Below are positions 1 to 9,556 of a stretch of DNA of 64,000 nt, piece by piece; position 1 is the stretch's first letter; each line of letters starts with the position of its first letter. The position numbers and the translations under genes are program-made. The DNA comes from Niabella sp. (GTDB lineage Bacteria; Bacteroidota; Bacteroidia; Chitinophagales; Chitinophagaceae): NCBI RefSeq assembly GCF_030150205.1, contig NZ_JASLGT010000026.1, forward strand, positions 62,001 to 126,000, given 5' to 3'. Under the pieces are notes generated by a model. It was given only the letters and a program-made list of their open reading frames with translations, was not told the DNA's origin and searched no databases.

Positions 1-342
1 TGCCTTCCATTTTATATGAGTATTGCAAAGCACACAGGGATTGGGCGTACGTCCGGCCAGGTATTCTTCCACAAAATCATTCACCACAAAGTCACCGAAT
101 TCCTCCCGTATATCCAGGATAAAATGCGGAAAGCCATGCTGAACCGCTGCCATGCGGGCATCGTTAAAACTGTCTACATTACAACAGCCGGTTTCTTTTT
201 TGCCACCGCCGCTGCCGGTATAATCCCATGTCTTCATGGTAATGCCAATCACTTCATAGCCCTGGTCGTTCAGCATCAGTGCTGCTACCGTACTGTCGAT
301 GCCGCCACTCATCGCCACTAAAACTTTTCCTTTCTTGCTCAT
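1..342 (-). CDS. mnmA: tRNA-specific 2-thiouridylase MnmA, N-terminal part (gene runs off the window)
   Basis: Only the first 114 codons are present; the gene continues to the left of base 1. The product would thiolate U34 of the wobble position in tRNA-Lys/Glu/Gln using ATP and a persulfide relay. Visible are the PP-loop motif SGGIDS at residues 12-17 and NPCVLCN at 101-107, whose first Cys (103) is the family nucleophile. The ATG at 342 is preceded on this strand by a TATCTTTG -7 element (355-362). SGGIDS instead of the commoner SGGVDS is a conservative change. Identity is firm; only the truncation by the window edge limits it. Confidence 0.93.
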   Translation of the reverse strand, partial: MSKKGKVLVAMSGGIDSTVAALMLNDQGYEVIGITMKTWDYTGSGGGKKETGCCNVDSFNDARMAAVQHGFPHFILDIREEFGDFVVNDFVEEYLAGRTPNPCVLCNTHIKWKA

Positions 343-354
343 AATAATAAGCTG

Positions 355-362
355 CAAAGATA
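355..362 (-). promoter_or_regulatory. Putative -7 promoter element for mnmA
   Basis: The minus strand reads TATCTTTG here, matching the Bacteroidota -7 consensus TAnnTTTG, 12 bases before the mnmA ATG. I see no convincing -33 TTTG at the usual distance. The remaining gap up to ssb (363-554) holds nothing else I recognise. Confidence 0.5.
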
Positions 363-554
363 AACTAAGATTCCAGAATTGGGGAGCCTGGCAGAAGGCC
401 GGCTGCCTGGCGGCTCTTTTTACAGCTATAGGCCTGGATAAAGCGTTGTAAATCAGCAGCTGGGGCGATTATCACCGTTTGGTAAAATTTTAGGTGATTC
501 TGCCCGAAAACATTATCTTGCTAAATTATTTTTATAAATCAAAATTTGAGCACT

Positions 555-977
555 ATGTTAAAGATGCAGATTATTGGGAACCTGGGCAGGGATTGTGTGG
601 TAAACAACGTGAATGGAAAAAGCGTGATCAATTTTACGGTGGCGCATACAGAGCGGTTCCGGGATGCCCAGGGCAATAACCAGGAAAAAACAACCTGGGT
701 GGATTGTGCCTGGTGGACAGACCGCACTGCGATATCGCAATACTTAACAAAAGGAAAACAGGTATACGCAGAGGGGAACCCGGAGGTAAGAAGCTTTACC
801 CGTACAGATGGAACCAATGGCGCTGTTTTATCCTTAAGGGTAAGGGAAGTGCAATTGCTGGGAGGACGTGGAGAAGGTGGAGTGCCTGTGGCGGGCGGTG
901 GTTATAATGCCGGAACAACGGGTGCTGCACCATCCGGAGGTGGTAATGATGATACGGCAGATGATCTTCCGTTTTAA
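555..977 (+). CDS. ssb: Single-stranded DNA-binding protein SSB
   Basis: A 140-residue SSB that coats single-stranded DNA during replication, repair and recombination. Residues 1-105 form the OB fold, opening MLKMQIIGNLGRD and containing NGKSVINFTVAHTE. A glycine-rich linker follows, ending in the acidic C-terminal tip DDLPF that recruits partner proteins. The ATG at 555 is preferred because it gives the usual SSB N-terminus; an in-frame TTG at 546 would add three residues. The gene stands alone and is followed closely by an intrinsic terminator. Length and both ends fit the family. Confidence 0.95.
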   Translation: MLKMQIIGNLGRDCVVNNVNGKSVINFTVAHTERFRDAQGNNQEKTTWVDCAWWTDRTAISQYLTKGKQVYAEGNPEVRSFTRTDGTNGAVLSLRVREVQLLGGRGEGGVPVAGGGYNAGTTGAAPSGGGNDDTADDLPF

Positions 978-1000
978 AATGCAACCTTATTTTAAGAAAG

Positions 1001-1024
1001 GCCCCAGCACTGGGGCTTTTTTTT
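1001..1024 (+). terminator. Intrinsic terminator of ssb
   Basis: The hairpin GCCCCAG-CA-CTGGGGC is followed by eight T residues, 24 bases after the ssb stop codon. Confidence 0.85.
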
Positions 1025-1046
1025 AACAGGTCAAAAACCAAAACCG

Positions 1047-1898
1047 ATGCGCCTGATTTGCTGTTTACTCTTTCTATGTTTGATGAGCCGCTGTGGCCCC
1101 GTTGTTAATGCGCCGGGTGGCGTTAAAGGACTGTCTTCCCAACAGATCGAAAAGAAATTACAGGGAAGTTGGCTGATTTACAAAGTTGGTACCAGGGAAG
1201 CTTCCGAAAAACAACTGGAGCCCCTGCAGGACACGCTTAACCGGCTGAGATGCCGTTTCGAATTAACGGCGCTTACTATTTTGCCGCATACGCTGATGCT
1301 GGAAGACAGTTTGGGCCGGCTGCAAAAACGGACCTGGCAATTACTTCCGCCGGATATGATTGGAATGCGGGAAGAGGAGCCGGTATGGGAGATCGTAAGC
1401 TTATCCGACAGTATCCTGACCCTGTCGCAAAGGGTTGATCAAAAGAAAACGCATGCGGATGTATTGCTGGCCTGTTACCGGGTAAATGCAGACCGTTATG
1501 AAGGAGTAGATCTTGGCCACGTATCGCTGAACCGGTGGCGGCAGCAGCCGGCACAGCCCGAAACCCCGGTGCAGATAGCAGCACGGGTGGCCAGCCTGCT
1601 GCGGTATGACGGCATCTACCTTCAGGCATTGAATAGCTCTAACAGTGATTATTTTGATACCCGTAAATTTCACCTGCCTTTTTCGTATTACAACGGGGGC
1701 GTTAGCTTAAAAGCTTTTGATTCCACTTCTGCGTTTGCGGGTTTATTTTATAATGCCGGAGATGCATCAATCGCCCATGGCCTGCTGAAAACCTATTTGG
1801 ATACCCGCCCGTATCCCCGTGAAAGAAATTATATGCTGGCCTATGCCGGCTTCATGAAGAATCTTGCCGAGGTTATTGAGCTCAATGTGCACGAATGA
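1047..1898 (+). CDS. Putative lipoprotein of unknown function
   Basis: A 283-residue protein I do not recognise. The N-terminus MRLICCLLFLCLMSRC has a short hydrophobic stretch ending in a lipobox-like LMSRC, so export and lipid attachment at Cys16 are likely. The segment around residues 30-150 (KLQGSWLIYKVG, then regular short beta-like strands) resembles lipocalin-like domains that begin with a G-x-W motif, but this is only a similarity in style. It lies directly after the ssb terminator and may have its own promoter. There are no catalytic motifs. The existence of the gene is well supported by its length and signal sequence; the function is unknown. Confidence 0.75.
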   Translation: MRLICCLLFLCLMSRCGPVVNAPGGVKGLSSQQIEKKLQGSWLIYKVGTREASEKQLEPLQDTLNRLRCRFELTALTILPHTLMLEDSLGRLQKRTWQLLPPDMIGMREEEPVWEIVSLSDSILTLSQRVDQKKTHADVLLACYRVNADRYEGVDLGHVSLNRWRQQPAQPETPVQIAARVASLLRYDGIYLQALNSSNSDYFDTRKFHLPFSYYNGGVSLKAFDSTSAFAGLFYNAGDASIAHGLLKTYLDTRPYPRERNYMLAYAGFMKNLAEVIELNVHE

Positions 1899-2072
1899 TT
1901 GCGAAACTACAGGTGGTTAAAAGCAAATGATGAAAAGCTTGGACTGTGATGTTCCCGGGTTTATCGAACCTCTCTGATTGTGCATGGAATGCAACCGGAT
2001 CATCGGCTTAAAATGATGCATCCCTAGAAACATTTATAAAATAATTTAAGGCTTTATTGTTATTTTGTGCGT

Positions 2073-3152
2073 ATGCAGGATACAAATTATGCTTATCAGC
2101 AATTACTTGATTTTACCATTCAGATTTTTGAAAAAATAGGTTGCCCGCAGGCCGATGCAGTTACCGCTGCGGAAGTATTACTGTCGGCCGATCTGCGGGG
2201 CGTAGATTCGCATGGGGTGGCCCGGTTGGCGGGTTATGTGCGGCTTTGGGAAGCAAAACGTGTAAATGCAACGCCACAGATAAAGATCATTCATGAAACG
2301 CCGTCTACCGCGGTTGTGGATGGAGATAGTGGACTGGGACTTGTGGTGGCGCCCTTTGCCATGAAACTGGCTATTGAAAAGGCGCGCCAGGCTGGTACCG
2401 GCTGGGTAAGTGTGCAGCACAGCAATCATTATGGCATTGCTGCTGCACATGCCATGAAGGCGCTGGAACATGATATGATCGGTATTTCAATGACCAATGC
2501 CAGTCCGCTGGTGGCCCCCACTTTTTCCACCTCAAAAATGCTGGGCACCAATCCCATTTGTGTGGCAGCTCCTGCAGGTAACGAACCGGCATTTGTAGCA
2601 GACCTTGCTACCACCACAGCGGCAAACGGAAAGCTGGAAATATTACAACGGAAAAACGAAGCGGCTCCGCAGGGTTGGGTACAGGATGCTGAAGGGAATA
2701 GTACGACCGATGCCAACATTCTTAAAAAAGGAGGCGCCCTGTTACCGCTGGGTGGCGACCGGGAGCATGGCAGTCATAAGGGCTATGCACTTGGAGCCAT
2801 TGTAGATCTTTTTTCGGCATTATTAAGTGGTGCCAATTATGCGCCCTGGGTTCCGCCGTTTCCTGCATATGTACCCATGCCCGAACGGCAGCCGGGTAAA
2901 GGGATCGGACATTTTTTTGGGGCGATGCGGGTAGATGCGTTCCGTACGGTGGAGGCGTACAAACGGGATATGGATGACTGGATCGGAGGGTTTCGGAACG
3001 CAACTCCCATAAAAGGACAGGAGCGGGTGCTGATACCCGGGGATCCGGAACGGGAAATAGAAGCCGAAAGAAGGGAGAGCGGCATTCCACTGTTACCAGC
3101 TGTTGTGTCGGACCTGGAAGCCCTGGGCGCAAAGCTGGGTGTGGTATTTTAA
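2073..3152 (+). CDS. Malate/L-lactate dehydrogenase family oxidoreductase (LDH2/YlbC type)
   Basis: A 359-residue NAD(P)-dependent 2-hydroxyacid dehydrogenase of the LDH2/MDH2 family, distinct from the Rossmann-fold lactate dehydrogenases. The family hallmark DLRGVDSHGVARL at about residues 46-58 carries the catalytic His, and TNPICVAAPAG and GSHKGYALGAIVDLFSALL are conserved segments. Substrate could be malate, lactate, ureidoglycolate or a related hydroxyacid; the sequence alone does not decide. The ATG at 2073 is chosen over an in-frame GTG at 2067; the T-rich TTATTTTG (2060-2067) just upstream could be a variant -7 element giving a very short leader. The gene appears monocistronic. Confidence 0.88.
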   Translation: MQDTNYAYQQLLDFTIQIFEKIGCPQADAVTAAEVLLSADLRGVDSHGVARLAGYVRLWEAKRVNATPQIKIIHETPSTAVVDGDSGLGLVVAPFAMKLAIEKARQAGTGWVSVQHSNHYGIAAAHAMKALEHDMIGISMTNASPLVAPTFSTSKMLGTNPICVAAPAGNEPAFVADLATTTAANGKLEILQRKNEAAPQGWVQDAEGNSTTDANILKKGGALLPLGGDREHGSHKGYALGAIVDLFSALLSGANYAPWVPPFPAYVPMPERQPGKGIGHFFGAMRVDAFRTVEAYKRDMDDWIGGFRNATPIKGQERVLIPGDPEREIEAERRESGIPLLPAVVSDLEALGAKLGVVF

Positions 3153-3360
3153 AAAGGATGCTGTTTACTGGTATTTTTTTGCGAAATTCGCGGCCGGGCC
3201 AAATCCTGCCATGGAACCGATACCGTAAACAGGAGCTGGGCGGAACCGCCGGCGTGCATAGCAATGATGAAATGCACAGGGGCCTTTGGGAGAGAAGGCG
3301 GCCGGCAAACGATTGCAGAACGATAAACTAAATAGTAAAAAGAAATAAATAAGAAGAGCC

Positions 3361-4683
3361 ATGAAGGTAATGAAATTTGGAGGTACCAGTGTTGGTAAAC
3401 CAGAACGGATGAAACATATTGCTTCGCTTTTACAAAAAGAACAGGAAACATCCGTAGTGGTGCTTTCCGCGCTTTCCGGTACGACCAATGCCCTGGTAGA
3501 AATAGGTAATGCCATTGCAAGGGGCGACCGGCATACAGCACAGCAGTCTATCAACAATCTGCAGGAACATTACAATGCATTCCTTAAAGAACTTTTTACA
3601 AAAGAAACGGCCCTGGCAAAAGCGCAGGCCATTGTGGACGAACATTTCGAATTCTTAAATATCATTTTAAAGATATCCTTCAGTGAGGCGCTGAGCAAGG
3701 ACATCCTTGCACAGGGTGAACTGCTGTCTACTAAAATATTCTCCGTTTACCTGGAAGAACAAGGCGAATCTTATGCCCTGTTGCCGGCACTGGAGTTTAT
3801 GAGCATCGACGAAAATGAAGAACCGCAGATCGGAAGCATCCGTATCAAATTAACACAACTGCTGGCACAGCATGCCGATAAAAAGATCCTGGTTACACAG
3901 GGCTATATCTGCCGAAACGCCAGGGGAGAGGTAGATAACCTGAAGCGCGGCGGTAGTGATTATTCTGCATCGCTGATCGCTGCAGCAATCAGTGCTTCCG
4001 TTTGTGAAATATGGACGGATATTGACGGCATGCATAATAACGACCCAAGAGTGGTGGGTACCACCCGGCCCGTAGAACAGCTCAGCTTTGAGGAAGCTGC
4101 GGAGCTGGCCTATTTCGGAGCAAAGATCCTGCACCCGGCTTCTATCTGGCCGGCACAACAATACAAGATCCCGGTGAAGCTGCTGAATACCATGGATCCG
4201 GAAGCCCGGGGCACCTTGATTACCCAGGAACCTTCCGGTGCCGGCGTAAAGGCCGTAGCTGCCAAGGATCATATTTATGCCATCCGTATTAAGAGCAGCC
4301 GTATGTTGCTGGCTTACGGATTCCTCCGGAAAGTATTTGAGGTATTTGAAAAGTATAAGACCTCCATTGATATGATCACCACATCGGAAGTGGCGGTGTC
4401 CTTAACCATCGACAATGCAGATCACCTGGAGCAGATCGTAAAGGAACTGGAAGTACTGGGAACAGTAACCGTAGACACCGATCAAACTATCGTTTCGGTT
4501 GTGGGATACCGGATCAATGAAACCGAAGAGATCATCAAGAAGTTGTTTGGATCTATCCGCAACGTGCCCATCCGGATGGTATCTTACGGTGGAAGCCAGC
4601 ACAATATATCACTGCTCGTAGGAGCCGACGAAAAAGTGCACTTGCTGAAACAGCTGAATAAGGGGATGTTTGGGTTGGATTAG
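3361..4683 (+). CDS. lysC: Aspartate kinase (monofunctional)
   Basis: A 440-residue aspartokinase that phosphorylates L-aspartate, the first step towards lysine, threonine, methionine and diaminopimelate. The N-terminal kinase domain starts MKVMKFGGTSVGKP and contains RGGSDYSASL and EIWTDIDGMHNNDPR, both typical substrate/ATP-site segments. The C-terminal part (about 300-440) holds two ACT-type regulatory units, which suggests feedback inhibition by an end product. No homoserine dehydrogenase domain is fused. The ATG follows an A-rich, non-Shine-Dalgarno leader. Length fits the monofunctional class. Confidence 0.95.
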   Translation: MKVMKFGGTSVGKPERMKHIASLLQKEQETSVVVLSALSGTTNALVEIGNAIARGDRHTAQQSINNLQEHYNAFLKELFTKETALAKAQAIVDEHFEFLNIILKISFSEALSKDILAQGELLSTKIFSVYLEEQGESYALLPALEFMSIDENEEPQIGSIRIKLTQLLAQHADKKILVTQGYICRNARGEVDNLKRGGSDYSASLIAAAISASVCEIWTDIDGMHNNDPRVVGTTRPVEQLSFEEAAELAYFGAKILHPASIWPAQQYKIPVKLLNTMDPEARGTLITQEPSGAGVKAVAAKDHIYAIRIKSSRMLLAYGFLRKVFEVFEKYKTSIDMITTSEVAVSLTIDNADHLEQIVKELEVLGTVTVDTDQTIVSVVGYRINETEEIIKKLFGSIRNVPIRMVSYGGSQHNISLLVGADEKVHLLKQLNKGMFGLD

Positions 4684-4834
4684 TGAGGAGTGAGTAGTGA
4701 ATAGTGAATAGGCAATGGTGAATAGTAAATAGTAAATAGGAGGAGACATGTACTTTCTTGTGGCTTGTTATTTGCTGTTTGTTCTTTGTTATTTGTTATT
4801 TGTGATTTTGTACTTAGTGCTTAGAATTTAATCA
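4684..4834 (+). repeat. Intergenic 7-bp word arrays
   Basis: Starting directly at the lysC stop, the left half repeats words like GTGAATA, GTAAATA and GGCAATG with a period of 7 (about 4688-4740). The right half (about 4757-4806) repeats TTGTTAT, TTGCTGT and TTGTTCT, also with period 7. There is no coding potential or terminator that I can see. This belongs to the array family described in the findings. Confidence 0.7.
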
Positions 4835-5482
4835 TTGAACCTTTATTGCATACCGGGCTTTGGGGTGGATGAACGCATCTATGGTAACCTGGCTATTGAT
4901 CAGGCCCGTCTTTGTTTTTTAAACTGGCTCGATCCTGACCCCCGTGAATCGTTCAACGCCTATGCACAACGTATGGCCGCGGGGATTGAAGACGAAGCGG
5001 CCACGATCGTGGGCATTTCTTTTGGAGGAATGGTGGCCCTTGAAATTGCAGGATTCCGGAATGTTAAACAGGTCATTCTGATCTCCAGCATAAAAAAAAG
5101 AGCGGAGATGCCATTGACAATGCGGCTGGCCGGGGCACTTCATTTAAACCGGATTTTTCCTGTAAAAAAGATCCAGCAAAGTGATCTGGCATACCGGATC
5201 GCCAACCAGCGGCTGGGCGCCTATACGCCCGAAGAGCAGGAGTTTGCAAACACCTATCGTAAAACGGCCTCACTCAATTACGTAAACTGGTCTTTCGATA
5301 AGATCCTCCATTGGAAGGTCACCAACGGGTTCAAAAATATCATTCATATACACGGGGATCATGACCGGATCTTTCCTATAAAGTATATTAACGCAGATTA
5401 TGCGATTAAAGGGGGTACGCATATGATGGTTTGGAACCGGGCTGAGGAGATCAGTGCCATTATCAACAAGGTATTACTATAA
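4835..5482 (+). CDS. Alpha/beta hydrolase (esterase/lipase-like)
   Basis: A 215-residue alpha/beta hydrolase. The nucleophile elbow GISFGG is at residues 60-65 with Ser62; the acid is probably in HIHGDHDRIFP and the catalytic His in GGTHMMVW near the C-terminus, so the triad looks complete. The N-terminus LYCIPGFGVDERIY supplies the oxyanion-hole region. The start is a TTG at 4835, because no ATG lies between an upstream repeat array and the conserved beginning. The gene converges on the universal stress protein gene and has no obvious partner; substrate is not predictable. Confidence 0.82.
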   Translation: MNLYCIPGFGVDERIYGNLAIDQARLCFLNWLDPDPRESFNAYAQRMAAGIEDEAATIVGISFGGMVALEIAGFRNVKQVILISSIKKRAEMPLTMRLAGALHLNRIFPVKKIQQSDLAYRIANQRLGAYTPEEQEFANTYRKTASLNYVNWSFDKILHWKVTNGFKNIIHIHGDHDRIFPIKYINADYAIKGGTHMMVWNRAEEISAIINKVLL

Positions 5483-5518
5483 TGCATCGCTCCAACATTG
5501 TTACCCGGCTGCATACGG

Positions 5519-6385
5519 TTACCCTTTTAACCGCAACACCGGTATAGCGGTATTCCAGGCGATCTGCTTGCTTACACTCTTATGAAACAGCTGTCCGAAA
5601 AAGCTGCGTTCGTGATGAATGAATGCAAGCAGGGAAATATGATGTTGTGTTACAAATTCCTCTAATCCCGCTTCTACATTTTGAGCCTGCAAAAAATGCA
5701 TCACCGGATTTAACCGGTGCAGTTGCGCTTTAACGGCACTGATCCGTTCCTGGTTAACAGTGTCGGCAGGATCCATATTCACATTAATGATCTGCAGCTC
5801 CGTTGCCGGTAATTTCATTACAAATTGCTCAAGCTGCCGGATGGTGGCATCGCTCAGGATCTCGAGGTCGGAAGCCAGTGCGATCTTTGCCGGCATTGCA
5901 TCCGCTGGTGGCTCCGGCACAATCAGCAACGGGCCATGAATACCTTCAATGGCCTTGATGGCATTGCTTCCGACAAGCATTTTTTCCAGGCCCGATTTTC
6001 CCCGGATGCCCATTACCACCAGGTCTGAAGGGAGGGTGTTTAACTGCTCGTTTACCACATCACCTAAAAATCCCTCCACCGCCCGGGCTGTAATGGCAAT
6101 GGCCGGATATGCGGCGGCAAGCTGTTCCTTTACGGCGTTGATACGCTGCCGGCTGTTTTCGGCAAGTACCTCAGATTGCTCTGCCATCAATGTATAGTTG
6201 ATCAGGCCCGGTGCGCCTTCGGGGTTAATACCGCCGGAAGGATCTGCCTGGAAAAGAACAGGCGACTCATACACATGTAGCAAGGCCAGCTCTTCTGTTT
6301 GCCAAAGCGGTGCCAGGCTCAGTGCGTACCGGATGGCATGTTCTGCGTTTTTTGAAAAATCGGTAAGCGCCAGAATTTTTTTCAT
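5519..6385 (-). CDS. Tandem-domain universal stress protein (UspA family)
   Basis: A 288-residue protein with two UspA domains, each about 140 residues. The first begins MKKILALTDFSKNAEHA and carries the ATP-binding motif G-2x-G-9x-GS (GIRG through VGSN). The second lacks a clear copy of that motif (HHERSFFGQLFHKSVS), so probably only the first binds nucleotide. I place the start at the ATG 6385, where UspA homology begins; in-frame codons up to 6427 would add an unlikely leader. Such proteins are cytoplasmic and often respond to starvation or redox stress. No partner gene is adjacent. Confidence 0.88.
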   Translation of the reverse strand: MKKILALTDFSKNAEHAIRYALSLAPLWQTEELALLHVYESPVLFQADPSGGINPEGAPGLINYTLMAEQSEVLAENSRQRINAVKEQLAAAYPAIAITARAVEGFLGDVVNEQLNTLPSDLVVMGIRGKSGLEKMLVGSNAIKAIEGIHGPLLIVPEPPADAMPAKIALASDLEILSDATIRQLEQFVMKLPATELQIINVNMDPADTVNQERISAVKAQLHRLNPVMHFLQAQNVEAGLEEFVTQHHISLLAFIHHERSFFGQLFHKSVSKQIAWNTAIPVLRLKG

Positions 6386-6727
6386 GTGTTTGTTTTTAGA
6401 TGCCATCACCGGCAGCGCCCTGTTCAAATAATAAGCGGCGGAATGCGGGATAAAAACGGCCGGTTAAGATGACGATAGTATACTATAAAAGTACAAAAAA
6501 AAGACGGCTTTAAAAAGAGGATATTGATTTGTGACAAACACCCCGATGCCTGGTAAATTGGTTTGATGCAAGGAACTGATTTCCTTTTTGTGCCGGAAAG
6601 CAGTTCTGTTTAACACTTCTTTTCTGTAAGGTTGGTTCAGCGGATGGGCATTTCAATTGCGGCAGCTACAAAAAAAAGCGGTGGTCTCTGATACAGAAAC
6701 CACCGCTTAGGTTTAATTATTTACCGG
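6386..6727. other. Gap between the Usp gene and htrA
   Basis: This 342-base stretch holds the promoter region of the universal stress gene on the right side of its start, then AT-rich sequence, and near 6676-6708 the htrA terminator. A TACTTTTA at about 6490-6497 (minus strand) is a poor match to the -7 consensus. I see no gene or RNA. Confidence 0.5.
6671..6708 (-). terminator. Intrinsic terminator of htrA
   Basis: On the minus strand a perfect 10-bp stem AAGCGGTGGT/ACCACCGCTT with a 13-nt loop is followed by a run of T residues (A-run 6671-6677 on the plus strand), about 20 bases after the htrA stop codon. Confidence 0.85.
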
Positions 6728-8302
6728 TTAAAATGCTCCGGAATCATCATCTCCGTCCAGGTTAACCTGGTAAGAATACAAACCGCTGTACCCGGGATAA
6801 ATACCCTCCAGTTCCAGTTTGCTGCTCCGGCTGCTGCCTAAAACCTTCGACAGTTCATCGATCGATTTTACGCGCTGGCCATTGGCTGCAGTGATGATAA
6901 AGCCCTTGTCAATCCTGCTTTTGCTTAACAGGCCATTCGGCTTAATATTTTTGATCTCTACACCACCGCCATTGATACGGAGTTGCTCCGCACGCTTTGC
7001 CTCCACATTTGCCAGTTCCACACCCAGCTGATCGGCAATTTGATCAGTACTGCTCATTTTACTTTCACTGGGTTTGTCGGCAAGGGTAACATCTGCAGTG
7101 GCCTCTTTTCCACCTCTCAGGTAGGTTAATTTTACTTTTTCGCCCGGTTGTGAGCTGGCGATAATGCCCGCCATCTGTATACCGGAAGCAACCGGGGTAC
7201 CATTTACCTTAGTAATGATATCCCCTTTCTTAATGCCCACTTTTGAGGCGCCACCACCAGCAGGGGCTTCCAGCACATATACACCGTCTCCATTTTGCAA
7301 CCCGGCCTGTTTCAGGCGGCGCTCATTTTCACCCGGAGTTTTTTGCTCATCAAAATAGCTGATGCCGAGATAGCCGCGTTTTACATCGCCATATTTGATG
7401 ATATCGTTTACCACTTTCTTTACAATATTAACGGGGATGGCAAAGGAATAACCGGCATAAGTACCACTGGGTGCCAGTATGGCGGAATTGATACCAATCA
7501 GCTGACCATTGGTATTGATCAGCGCACCGCCGCTGTTACCCTGGTTTACCGCTGCATCTGTTTGGATAAAGGATTCAACCGGCGACATGCTCTGCTGTCC
7601 GTTGATACCAATGCTACGTCCCTTGGCACTGATGATACCGGCGGTAACGGTTGCTTCCAGGTTGAACGGATAACCCACTGCCAGTACCCACTGGCCTACT
7701 TTTACGTCATCCACATTTCCGTAGATCATGTAAGGAAGGTTGTTGGCTTCCACTTTAAGAACAGCGATATCGCTGCTGGGGTCGCGCCCCACCACTTTTG
7801 CTGTATAGGTTTTACGTCCTTCATTAAGCGTTACTTTTATTTCGGAAGCCACACCATCGGCACCATCGGAAACCACGTGGTTGTTGGTAACAATATAGCC
7901 ATCCTGGCTGATGATCACCCCGCTGCCCGATGCCCGTTGCTCCGGACGCATCTGTGGCCCCAGGCCAAACATATCACCAAAAAAATCTTCAAAGGGATCA
8001 CCGGTCCGGCCTCTGTTGGGCAGGCCGTTATCCAGCTTTTTTGCAGGTATCTTTGTTTTGATATGCACTACAGTAGGAATGGCCGACTCTGCGGCTTTGG
8101 TAAAATCCGAAGGTTCGGCAGCATTGCCTTTGCTGTCAAAGAAACTGGCATAGTTGGCCGGCAATTTTCCATCTACGGGCAATCCAACAGTGTTGGTGCC
8201 GCTACGCGCAAATTTTCCATAAAGGAAAAGGCCTGCAAAGGCCGAGAGCACGCTTATCACAATCACCAAAAGAATTTGTTTCAATTTCATGTTACGGTTC
8301 AT
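6728..8302 (-). CDS. degQ: DegP/HtrA-family serine endoprotease with two PDZ domains
   Basis: A 524-residue periplasmic, membrane-anchored serine protease for protein quality control. A single hydrophobic segment (about 7-29) anchors it. The trypsin-like domain shows all three catalytic elements: His in TNNHVVSDG, Asp in DPSSDIAVL and Ser in NQGNSGGALIN. Two PDZ domains follow; the first (from YLGISYF) has a longer linker than usual, and the second ends with NGQRVKSIDELSKVL. The gene is single and carries its own terminator. The start could also be the second Met at 8290. DegQ, DegP and DegS cannot be told apart here; two PDZ domains plus anchor suggest a general-purpose form. Confidence 0.93.
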   Translation of the reverse strand: MNRNMKLKQILLVIVISVLSAFAGLFLYGKFARSGTNTVGLPVDGKLPANYASFFDSKGNAAEPSDFTKAAESAIPTVVHIKTKIPAKKLDNGLPNRGRTGDPFEDFFGDMFGLGPQMRPEQRASGSGVIISQDGYIVTNNHVVSDGADGVASEIKVTLNEGRKTYTAKVVGRDPSSDIAVLKVEANNLPYMIYGNVDDVKVGQWVLAVGYPFNLEATVTAGIISAKGRSIGINGQQSMSPVESFIQTDAAVNQGNSGGALINTNGQLIGINSAILAPSGTYAGYSFAIPVNIVKKVVNDIIKYGDVKRGYLGISYFDEQKTPGENERRLKQAGLQNGDGVYVLEAPAGGGASKVGIKKGDIITKVNGTPVASGIQMAGIIASSQPGEKVKLTYLRGGKEATADVTLADKPSESKMSSTDQIADQLGVELANVEAKRAEQLRINGGGVEIKNIKPNGLLSKSRIDKGFIITAANGQRVKSIDELSKVLGSSRSSKLELEGIYPGYSGLYSYQVNLDGDDDSGAF

Positions 8303-8477
8303 TTAAAAATTTGGTTTTCAAAAATTATGCCTTGCTTATACAAAGTAACAAACTGTACTGCATATTCGGAAGTTCTGTCAGTCAGTTTAACAAACTTTTA
8401 CTAAAGTCTTCGTACTTTGATGATTCCTGTCTGTTCATGCTGTGTTACAGTGTAGTTGGGTGTATAGTTGCAGCAGC

Positions 8478-9485
8478 TCATCCGTTCAATGAAAGCAGGA
8501 ATGCAAGCGTGTCTTCACCATCCGCATACTGATCAATAGCCGGGGACTGTGCCTGTCCGAAGGGGATACAATCATGGCCTACGATGCACTGTACGGAAGG
8601 ATTGTTCACCAGCTCTCCAACCAGGTTGGCCTTATTGCTGTAAAATGCATAATTGAGCTGGCTTACGGGCGAAAATACCCCCGCATCTTCTACCAGTAAC
8701 AGGGCCGGTGTGCTCATATAAAAACGCTTATTGAGCAGGTATAATGCAAGGTTATAATCATAGTTGTTCTTGTATTTGTGCACTTCTGACAGGTAGTCAT
8801 ATTTTTTAAAAACCTGTAGCAAGGGCTCAAAGTCATATTGCTCCGGTACAAAGATCTTGGTTACATTGCGGCAACCCATACCAAAATACAGGAACACATC
8901 ATCTGCAAGCGCATCCAGTTCTTCCTGTGTTTCCCTTCCTGTAAGCAGCGCAACGGAAGTACGGTTGCGGCGGATAAGATGCGGGTACCGGGCAAAGTAA
9001 TAATCAAAATAACCGGCTGTGTTATCACTGCCTGTTGCAATATAGGCATCGCATCCTTTCAGTAAGGTTTCGAACCGGATCCAGGAGGCCAGCTCCGGTT
9101 CCCAGGCGATCATTTTTGCAACCAGGTGCTGAATCAGTATTTCATCTTTTGATGAGGCTTTGATCAGGCATTTGTGCCCGGAGATGAAAACACATAACAG
9201 GTCGTGAAAGCCTACCAGCGGTATATTGCCGGCCATTACCAGTCCTACAAGCTGTGGCGTACGCTGCTCTGTTTCCAGTTGCGGGTAGCTGCCTGTCCAT
9301 TTCTTTAATACCGGTTCCTGTAAAAAAGCACGGGCAATGTTTTGTACAGACCGGTCTATAAACTCCGGCAGAAACCAGCCATTGTTCCGGGATGCCCGCT
9401 CTTTTACTGCCTGCCATTCCCCGCTGTCTTCCTGCATATAAGCACCCAAATTGGTCAATAAACGGATGCGTTGCGATAATGTCAT
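8478..9485 (-). CDS. Acyl-CoA reductase (LuxC-like)
   Basis: A 335-residue member of the acyl-CoA reductase/LuxC family, which is part of the aldehyde dehydrogenase superfamily and reduces acyl-CoA to aldehyde with NAD(P)H. The likely nucleophile is the Cys in FGMGCRNVTK at about residue 215; LVGLVMAGNIPLVGFHD and YIATGSDNTAGYFDYYF are conserved segments. The ATG at 9485 is preferred to the TTG at 9491. It is divergent from the ferredoxin gene 71 bases away, a pairing I associate with Bacteroidota, where the enzyme is not part of a lux operon. Its physiological substrate is unknown. Confidence 0.82.
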   Translation of the reverse strand: MTLSQRIRLLTNLGAYMQEDSGEWQAVKERASRNNGWFLPEFIDRSVQNIARAFLQEPVLKKWTGSYPQLETEQRTPQLVGLVMAGNIPLVGFHDLLCVFISGHKCLIKASSKDEILIQHLVAKMIAWEPELASWIRFETLLKGCDAYIATGSDNTAGYFDYYFARYPHLIRRNRTSVALLTGRETQEELDALADDVFLYFGMGCRNVTKIFVPEQYDFEPLLQVFKKYDYLSEVHKYKNNYDYNLALYLLNKRFYMSTPALLLVEDAGVFSPVSQLNYAFYSNKANLVGELVNNPSVQCIVGHDCIPFGQAQSPAIDQYADGEDTLAFLLSLNG

Positions 9486-9556
9486 CTTCAATGATTAATT
9501 TTGTACAAAATAAAGCGTTTACAGCTTACGTTTATTCAAATTATAATTATTCGAAT

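Noticed and set aside
16..321. 101-codon plus-strand frame
   Set aside because: Antisense to mnmA, whose PP-loop and NPCxxCN motifs are clear.
7295..8404. 369-codon plus-strand frame
   Set aside because: Antisense shadow of the HtrA gene, no family motif; the minus-strand gene has the full catalytic triad and PDZ domains.
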